DNA of 7,021 nucleotides from Weeksellaceae bacterium (GTDB lineage: Bacteria; Bacteroidota; Bacteroidia; Flavobacteriales; Weeksellaceae): positions 1-7,021 of the forward strand of contig JAKOOI010000560.1 in NCBI GenBank assembly GCA_022701475.1, written 5' to 3'. Numbering within the stretch: the stretch's first letter is position 1; the number at the start of each line of letters is the position of its first letter. A model generated the notes under the pieces. That model was not told the origin of the DNA. It searched no databases and saw only the letters and a list, made by a program, of their open reading frames with translations. Position numbers and translations under genes: made by a program. Shown one piece after another: positions 1 to 5,001 of this stretch.

Positions 1-173
1 AAAGCTTCTGCCGTACCGATCAGTGCTACCGGAACCCATGGAATGATCATCCAGTCCCAGTGAAAAACGTGAAAAAGTACGGCAATCAATGTACACCAGA
101 CGGAAATCAGGATGACATGGAATCCCGATAGATTGAAAATCCGTTTGTAGTTGACATATTTTGTTGTGATCAT
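1..173 (-). CDS. Bestrophin family protein, N-terminal part (cut by window edge)
   Basis: The minus-strand frame starts at ATG 173-171 and is open to the window edge, giving 57 codons that begin MITTKYVNYKRIFNL. Bestrophins are membrane anion channels, and bacterial members form pentamers in the inner membrane. A hydrophobic stretch at about residues 18-38 fits the first membrane helix. It is followed by IPWVPVALIGTAEAF, which matches the conserved bestrophin segment (IPxxPxxLxGTAxAF) that precedes the family's GFxNNxxYDRxWEAR motif; that motif would lie beyond the edge. The start is well fixed: the frame is open for 23 codons upstream, back to a TGA at 245-243, but holds no other ATG, GTG or TTG. 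No clear Shine-Dalgarno sequence is seen, as is usual in this phylum. Family assignment rests on recalled motifs; substrate ion and role are unknown. Confidence 0.85.
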   Translation of the reverse strand, partial: MITTKYVNYKRIFNLSGFHVILISVWCTLIAVLFHVFHWDWMIIPWVPVALIGTAEA

Positions 174-181
174 AAGCTGTG

Positions 182-216
182 CAAACCAATAGAAGTCAGC
201 GAAACTGTAAGCAAAA
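182..216 (-). promoter_or_regulatory. Weak candidate promoter of the bestrophin gene
   Basis: On the minus strand TTGGTTTG (189-182) matches seven of eight positions of the Bacteroidota -7 box TAnnTTTG. A TTTTG (216-212) lies 22 bases upstream as a possible -33 element. The box ends only 8 bases before the ATG, so the transcript would have almost no leader. The match is imperfect and could be chance. Confidence 0.25.
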
Positions 217-375
217 TAGATACCATGTTTTTGTGGTACCTGTCATGTTCCGTATTTTTATGAACACTTAAAAAATTAACCCGAATTCCCGTAAAAAAGT
301 GAGATCATCAGGCTGAAAAACAAGCTTTTCATGCCGGCAACAAGAATGACGATCTGCTTTAAGGACAGGCCACAC

Positions 376-402
376 AAAAAAAGCCTCCGGATTCCGGAGG
401 CT
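376..402 (-). terminator. Intrinsic terminator of the E1 alpha/beta gene
   Basis: AGCCTCCGG (382-390) and CCGGAGGCT (394-402) form a perfect 9-bp GC-rich stem with a 3-base loop. On the plus strand the left arm is preceded by a run of A (376-382), so on the minus strand the hairpin is followed by about six or seven T. This is a textbook rho-independent terminator for minus-strand transcription. It lies 18 bases past the stop codon of the E1 gene and separates it from the bestrophin gene. Confidence 0.92.
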
Positions 403-419
403 GATTATGGTAAACTGAA

Positions 420-2492
420 TCAGTATTTCAGCATTTCTTCTATTTTTGCGCTGAGCTTTTCTGCGTTCGGCAACATGGCTTTTTCCAGTGCGAGGTTAAT
501 AGGAACGGCCGGAGTGTCAAGTGATCCCATGGTTTCAACCGGAGCATCAAGATACCTGAAGCAGTTTCTGGAGATCCTGTGGGCAAATGCTTCCGCAAAG
601 GAATTGTTCAGCTGTTCTTCGGTAAGGACAATACATTTGCCATGGGCCTTTACTCTTTCAAAAACCAGCTCTTCATCAAGCGGGATCAGGGTTCTCAGAT
701 CGATTATCTCCACTCTTCCGCTGAAGTTTTTCACTGCCTCTTTAGCCCAGTATACGCCCATTCCGTAGGTTACTACCAATAGGGTTCTGCCTTTTTCGGT
801 TTCCTCCTGATCAGCAGCTGCTATTATCTTTCCTTTTCCGAAAGGCAGGATATAATCTTCTGCCGGCTCTATGGTTTTGGCATCTTCCGTTCCCGGCACT
901 TTGCTCCAGTACAGACCTTTGTGCTCCAGCATCACCACCGGATTCGGATCGTAGTAAGCAGCTTTCAGCAGCCCCTTAAAATCGGCGGCATTGCTCGGAT
1001 AGGCAATTTTAATCCCTTTGATGTTGGTCAAAATGCTTTCTACGCTTCCGCTGTGGTAAGGCCCTCCGCCTCCGTAGGCGCCAATGGGTACCCGGATGAT
1101 ATTGCTTACAGGGAATTTCCCCTGGCTTAAATAACTGGATTTTGAAATTTCGGTGATCAGCTGGTTGATTCCCGGATAGAGGTAATCGGCAAACTGCACT
1201 TCAACAATCGGCTTTAATCCCACGGCACTCATCCCGGTGGTAGAACCGATGATGTATGCTTCCTGAATTGCGGTATTGAAAACCCTTTTGCTTCCGAATT
1301 TTTTCCCCAGGGTCACCGTTTCACGGAATACCCCGCCGATTCTTTCGCCGACGTCCTGCCCGTACAGCAGCGCTTCCGGATGTTTCCACATCAGCTCCTG
1401 GATGGCATGGATGGCGGCATCCACCATCACGATTTTTTCACCGCCCTCGGGTTCCCGGGTCCCGGTTTCTTCCGTAACAGGCGTAGGTGCAAAAATATGC
1501 TGCAGTACGGTATCGGGTTTGGGATCTTCCGCTTGCTGGGCTCTTTCAAAAGCTTCTTCGGCTGCCAGGCGGGCTTTTTTAGTAATCTGTTTCAGCAGCT
1601 CCTCGTCCGCTCCGGCATCCATCAGCTGGTTTCTCAGGATTTCTCCCGGATCCTTGGCCCTGTGCTTGACCAGATCTTCTTCCGTCCGGTAAAATTCCCT
1701 TCTTACGCCGGAAGTATGATGGCCGATCAGTACGGTCTTCGCACAGACCACCAATGGTTTTCTTTCCGTTCTTACATAATCGACGGCTTTTTTCATGACC
1801 TCGAAGCTTTCCACGAAATCTGTTCCATCTACCCTCATACGGCTCAGTCCTGTGAACCCGGCTACGAAATCGTACGCATCACAGGTCCTGGCCTCCTCCT
1901 TGGTAACGGAAATTCCCCATTCATTATCCTGAACGAGGAAAATGATCGGCAGCTGGTGCAAAGCAGCAAACTGGAAAGCCTCACTTACTTCTCCTTCGGT
2001 AACGGAATTGTCTCCTAAGCTGCAGACTACCACCGGATTGTTTTCAAACTGCTGGAGATTGAAATCCTGGATATATTTGATCCCCTGGGCAACGCCTGTC
2101 GTTGGGATGGCCTGCATCCCCGTAGCGGAACTCTGGTGAATGATTTTCGGTTTGTTCCCATCCCTGCTCGAAGGATGCGAATAATAAGATCTCCCTCCTG
2201 AAAAAGGGTCATCTGCCTTGGCCAGCAGCTGAAGCATCAGTTCATAAGGCTCAAAACCGATTCCCAGGAGGATGCTTTCATCCCTGTAGTACGGAGAAAC
2301 CCAGTCTTCTTTCTTCAGCTGATAGGCTGTAGCCAGCTGGATGGCCTCGTGCCCTCTGGAGGTGCTATGAACGTACTTGGTAACATTTCTGTTTTCTTCG
2401 TAAATGTCTGCCATTGCCTTGGCAAGCATCATATGGTTGTAAGCCTTGAGCAGAATTTCCTGAGAAACTTTTTCGTGAAGTGTATTTTCCAT
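420..2492 (-). CDS. 2-oxoacid dehydrogenase E1 component, fused alpha and beta subunits (branched-chain type, probable)
   Basis: The 690-residue product is a thiamine diphosphate-dependent E1 that would decarboxylate a 2-oxoacid and pass the acyl group to the lipoyl E2 subunit in the cytoplasm. Residues 1-335 are the alpha part: HSTSRGHEA near 42-50, the cofactor-binding segment from GDN (160-162) to QDN (188-190), and a GHH...YR phosphorylation-loop-like segment at 257-269. A low-complexity linker (about 335-355) leads to the beta part (356-690), with QEAYIIG (E411), GGGGPYH (H480) and the C-terminal transketolase-like domain. The branched-chain assignment rests on the GHH loop and on the fused form found in Bacteroidota; pyruvate or another oxoacid is not excluded. 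No E2 or E3 gene adjoins it. A TTG at 2519 would add nine residues, but ATG 2492 is preferred because family members start near here and a promoter-like box lies inside the extension. In iso-fatty-acid-rich flavobacteria this enzyme would also supply branched primers (inference). Confidence 0.95.
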   Translation of the reverse strand: MENTLHEKVSQEILLKAYNHMMLAKAMADIYEENRNVTKYVHSTSRGHEAIQLATAYQLKKEDWVSPYYRDESILLGIGFEPYELMLQLLAKADDPFSGGRSYYSHPSSRDGNKPKIIHQSSATGMQAIPTTGVAQGIKYIQDFNLQQFENNPVVVCSLGDNSVTEGEVSEAFQFAALHQLPIIFLVQDNEWGISVTKEEARTCDAYDFVAGFTGLSRMRVDGTDFVESFEVMKKAVDYVRTERKPLVVCAKTVLIGHHTSGVRREFYRTEEDLVKHRAKDPGEILRNQLMDAGADEELLKQITKKARLAAEEAFERAQQAEDPKPDTVLQHIFAPTPVTEETGTREPEGGEKIVMVDAAIHAIQELMWKHPEALLYGQDVGERIGGVFRETVTLGKKFGSKRVFNTAIQEAYIIGSTTGMSAVGLKPIVEVQFADYLYPGINQLITEISKSSYLSQGKFPVSNIIRVPIGAYGGGGPYHSGSVESILTNIKGIKIAYPSNAADFKGLLKAAYYDPNPVVMLEHKGLYWSKVPGTEDAKTIEPAEDYILPFGKGKIIAAADQEETEKGRTLLVVTYGMGVYWAKEAVKNFSGRVEIIDLRTLIPLDEELVFERVKAHGKCIVLTEEQLNNSFAEAFAHRISRNCFRYLDAPVETMGSLDTPAVPINLALEKAMLPNAEKLSAKIEEMLKY

Positions 2493-2498
2493 AGGAAG

Positions 2499-2527
2499 CA
2501 AAGATAAACAAAAAAACAAAACACTAA
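2499..2527 (-). promoter_or_regulatory. Candidate promoter of the E1 alpha/beta gene
   Basis: On the minus strand TATCTTTG (2506-2499) is a perfect match to the Bacteroidota -7 box TAnnTTTG. The best -33 candidate is TTAG (2527-2524), 17 bases upstream, a partial match to TTTG. The box ends 6 bases before the ATG at 2492, so the start of transcription would lie at or very near the start codon. The -33 side falls inside the upstream gene's terminator hairpin. The perfect -7 box is the support; the weak -33 keeps confidence moderate. Confidence 0.5.
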
Positions 2528-2543
2528 CGGTTGTTAGTGTTTT
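2507..2543 (-). terminator. Intrinsic terminator of the S8 protease gene
   Basis: AAAACACTAAC (2518-2528) and GTTAGTGTTTT (2533-2543) form a perfect 11-bp stem with a GGTT loop on the plus strand (AACC on the minus). On the minus strand the hairpin is followed by a T-rich tract with one seven-T run. It lies 32 bases beyond the protease stop codon. The stem is richer in A-T than the terminator at 376-402, so it may be weaker. The plus-strand face has five T after the stem (2540-2544), but no plus-strand gene reads into it. Confidence 0.82.
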
Positions 2544-2575
2544 TGATGTAACGTGCTGTCATATTGCTGAAAAGC

Positions 2576-4687
2576 TTATTCTTTCATTACTTTTTTAGAA
2601 AGTGTTCCGTGTGCAGTTTTCACTTCCACCAGGTAGATCCCTTTGGTATAGGAACTCAGGTCGACCTTTGTTTCGTCTCCGTTAACTGTGCCGCTCTGCA
2701 GCTTTTTACCGGAAAGGTCATAGACGGTGAAAGTGGATTTTGCAGGTGCCTTCATGATTTTCACAAAATCCGGGGTGAGGGTTGGCGCTATAATGATGCC
2801 GCTGTTTTTCAGAGCATCAGCCGTTGCCAGTACGGAAGGCTGGGCCTGTCCTGTTACCATGATGGAATAATTCTGCAAGGCAGCGGGGTTGCCGGAATCA
2901 TCAACCAGCAGTCCCTTGTTGTTGATTTCAATCCTGTACACCCTGCCTGCTACGGGATTGTCTATTACCACCTGTTCCACGTTGTCCACAGTGTTATCCG
3001 CTTTTACGGCAGGGGTCATCGGGCTGTCCGGATTAAGCTTCCACGGATAATATATGGTGTTGCTGGTCATGTCTACGATTCTTACATCCAGGTCATTGAT
3101 CAGCTTTGAAGTCCTGTTGTTGTAGACGTCCGAAACAAACTGATAGTTGGGAGTATATTCAGGGTCAATCCAGCTCACGGTTACTTTCAGCGGCTCGCTT
3201 CCGGATGCCGTAACAAGCTTGGTGTTCTTTACGCCGTTGGCAAGGGTTTCATCGGCAAAGATCACGGTGTTATTGGCTTTGCCTACCAAGAGTTCCGCTC
3301 CTTTTTTAGCATTGATGAATCCCCATCCGAACCAGGGATCAGGACCAACATTGCCGGCTTCGGAAGCTGAATGCACCGTAAGCACTTTGGCGGACGCTGC
3401 ATTGAAGGTGGCATTGTTAAACAGCTGCTTGTTGATCTGTGTCCAGAGACCGATAATCCCTGTTACCACCGGTGCGGAAAAGGAGGTCCCGCTGCCCATC
3501 GCCCAGGAAGTGCTTCCTGCAGCTGAACTTGCAGCATACAATACATTCGTACCGACGGTAGAAATATCCGGCTTGATTCCGCCGTCATCCCTTGGTCCTG
3601 CACTGCTGTAGCTGGAGTGTACCACATCGGAAGGGCTGCTGTACCGGAAATTATTGGTGGTGATGATGTCAGTCGCGCCCACCACGATAATATTTTTGGC
3701 AAGCGATCCTGTTCCTATACAGTCATATCCCAGGGAACAGTTGTTCGGAGGGATGGTGTCGGTAGCGCTGAATGCTACGTTGTTTCCGGAAGACCTGTAG
3801 TATTTCGGGGCGGTGGAACTGCCTCCGGCCGGTCCCATATTGAAATAGTTTCCGGCAGATTTTACGAGGACAAACGAAGGATTGCTGTATACCAGCGCAT
3901 CATAATTGTAGTCATTCGTGTTATAAGTGCCCTGAAAATCATAAAAGGTAGTTCCGCTCTTGGATCCGTTGTAGACATAAGAGGCTACGTTTCCCGTACT
4001 GTCATAGTTTACCGTCCAGCCCGAATTTACCCCGTAAGAGTGATTGGAGATGGCTGGCTGGGCCGTAAGAATCTTCTGGAATACAGTGCTGGTTGATGTG
4101 TCACCGGGCAGCGTTGTTGTGCTGAACATATAGCTGTCCATCGTCGAGCTCACCGCGACCCCTTTGGCATTGCCAACGGGAACCCCGTTGCTTGATAAAG
4201 TAACACTTTTACCGCCGATGAAACTGCCGACCCCTGTGGAGTGGTCTGAATAACTTTGTGTTGCAGCTTCTTTATTGCTGATCCGGCCGGGAATATTGTC
4301 AAATGCGGCATGGGCTTCGTAAATCCTTCCGCCGTCAAAAACCGTGTACTTGATATTTTCCCCGTTAAAGGAGCCGGAAAGCCCGGAGACGTTCCCGGCA
4401 GTGTTCAGCTGGTCGGAATTTGAGTTCATCAGCTGTCTGGTGTCCTGCTCCTGAAGAAAATAAGGGATGTCGAAATTGAATCCTCCCAGACGTGACCGCA
4501 GGGAATCGATCTTCTTGATGGTTTCCCGGTCAGGGTTTTTGCCGTAGACCTTTTCAACGTAAGCATCGAATTTCTTTTCATTAAGGACTTTCTGCTGTTC
4601 GAATTCCCGGTTCAGGGTTTCGTTGTTCTTCTGCGCATGCATCGATAAAAACAGTAAAGTCCCTGCTAAAATTAGATTTTTTTTCAT
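2576..4687 (-). CDS. S8 family (subtilisin-like) serine peptidase with T9SS type A sorting domain
   Basis: A 703-residue secreted protease. Residues 1-18 are a Sec signal peptide (MKKN, hydrophobic core, likely cut near SMHA|Q). Residues 20-95 are charged and probably a propeptide. The subtilase domain spans about 100-470 with the catalytic triad in order: Asp118 in VFDGG, His149 in DHSTG, Ser402 in GTSFSAP; Asn280 in SAGN is the oxyanion-hole residue, and NHSYG (215-219) the substrate-binding strand. Cys317 and Cys323 may form a disulfide. Residues 471-615 form a beta-sandwich with LINDLDV and NVEQVVI, as in Kp-43-type subtilases. Residues 616-703 are a type A T9SS signal (VYDLSGKKL, KVDLSSYTKGIYLVEV, KKVMKE), so the protein should cross the outer membrane and be released or surface-anchored. 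DGG in place of D(S/T)G is common in Bacteroidota subtilases from memory. The substrate is unknown; extracellular protein digestion is likely. Confidence 0.95.
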   Translation of the reverse strand: MKKNLILAGTLLFLSMHAQKNNETLNREFEQQKVLNEKKFDAYVEKVYGKNPDRETIKKIDSLRSRLGGFNFDIPYFLQEQDTRQLMNSNSDQLNTAGNVSGLSGSFNGENIKYTVFDGGRIYEAHAAFDNIPGRISNKEAATQSYSDHSTGVGSFIGGKSVTLSSNGVPVGNAKGVAVSSTMDSYMFSTTTLPGDTSTSTVFQKILTAQPAISNHSYGVNSGWTVNYDSTGNVASYVYNGSKSGTTFYDFQGTYNTNDYNYDALVYSNPSFVLVKSAGNYFNMGPAGGSSTAPKYYRSSGNNVAFSATDTIPPNNCSLGYDCIGTGSLAKNIIVVGATDIITTNNFRYSSPSDVVHSSYSSAGPRDDGGIKPDISTVGTNVLYAASSAAGSTSWAMGSGTSFSAPVVTGIIGLWTQINKQLFNNATFNAASAKVLTVHSASEAGNVGPDPWFGWGFINAKKGAELLVGKANNTVIFADETLANGVKNTKLVTASGSEPLKVTVSWIDPEYTPNYQFVSDVYNNRTSKLINDLDVRIVDMTSNTIYYPWKLNPDSPMTPAVKADNTVDNVEQVVIDNPVAGRVYRIEINNKGLLVDDSGNPAALQNYSIMVTGQAQPSVLATADALKNSGIIIAPTLTPDFVKIMKAPAKSTFTVYDLSGKKLQSGTVNGDETKVDLSSYTKGIYLVEVKTAHGTLSKKVMKE

Positions 4688-4718
4688 TTTGTTTCTAAAT
4701 TAATGGATTCTACAGCGA

Positions 4719-4747
4719 CAAATATAGAAAAATGAATGTGGTACCAA
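4719..4747 (-). promoter_or_regulatory. Probable promoter of the S8 protease gene
   Basis: On the minus strand TATATTTG (4726-4719) is a perfect Bacteroidota -7 box (TAnnTTTG), and TTG (4747-4745) lies 18 bases upstream, a normal spacing for the -33 element. The box ends 31 bases before the ATG at 4687, leaving a leader of about 25 bases. The leader is A/T rich with no strong Shine-Dalgarno sequence, as is usual for this phylum. Confidence 0.72.
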
Positions 4748-4940
4748 GTGTATTTTAACACTATTTGGCTGAAATTAATTAAGGATCAGAAGAGACCGTT
4801 TATCTATTCTTTACCGGATATCAGCAGAAATAAAGAGACGATATTAATTGCGGTCAGAGTTGGCGGTGATAATGTACACAGCCGGATGATCAAGAGAAAA
4901 TATGCATAATAACATCCGCTAAAAGCTATTGGATTTTCCG

Positions 4941-4968
4941 TTTAACACAAAAAAATGAAGTAACTTTA
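4941..4968 (+). promoter_or_regulatory. Weak candidate promoter of dnaE
   Basis: TAACTTTA (4961-4968) matches TAnnTTTG except for the last base, and TTTA (4941-4944) sits 16 bases upstream as a poor -33 element. The position, 33 bases before the dnaE ATG, is sensible. I found no exact TAnnTTTG on the plus strand of this intergenic region, so this is the best available candidate rather than a firm call. Confidence 0.35.
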
Positions 4969-5001
4969 CATTCTCTTTTAAATAAAAGCTGGAATAATTA
5001 C

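Larger units (their letters stand above)
4688..5001. other. Divergent intergenic region between the protease gene and dnaE
   Basis: This 314-base AT-rich spacer separates the minus-strand protease from the plus-strand dnaE. It holds a good promoter for the protease near 4719-4747 and a weaker candidate for dnaE near 4961-4968. I see no tRNA, no strong hairpin and no convincing small gene between about 4750 and 4940; the longest ATG-started frame I noticed there is 23 codons on the minus strand and resembles nothing I know. Confidence 0.8.

Noticed and set aside
174..242. 23 further open codons in frame upstream of the bestrophin ATG, with protein-like composition
   Set aside because: There is no ATG, GTG or TTG in this extension and it begins directly after a TGA, so it cannot be translated from a normal start; the ATG at 173 suits the family's N-terminus.
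331..768. Plus-strand open frame of 145 codons crossing the E1 terminator and stop codon
   Set aside because: It reads through the terminator hairpin and then antisense to E1; serine-rich composition is typical of a shadow frame.
1380..2018. Plus-strand open frame of 212 codons opposite the E1 gene
   Set aside because: It lies wholly antisense to conserved E1 alpha sequence, including the cofactor motif, and resembles no protein.
4334..4336. Catalytic Asp of the protease sits in DGG rather than the usual D(S/T)G, which at first suggested an inactive enzyme
   Set aside because: Asp118, His149, Asn280 and Ser402 are all in place, and DGG is, from memory, common in Bacteroidota subtilases.
4844..4915. 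Minus-strand 23-codon frame (begins MLLCIFSLDHPA) in the divergent intergenic region
   Set aside because: Very short, with no promoter-like box or ribosome-binding match in front and no resemblance to known peptides; expected by chance in a 300-base spacer.
4920..4990. Direct repeat TAAAAGCT (4920-4927 and 4983-4990) and inverted repeat CTTTTA/TAAAAG (4975-4988) before dnaE
   Set aside because: Short AT-rich words that recur by chance; no third copy or operator-like symmetry around the candidate promoter.
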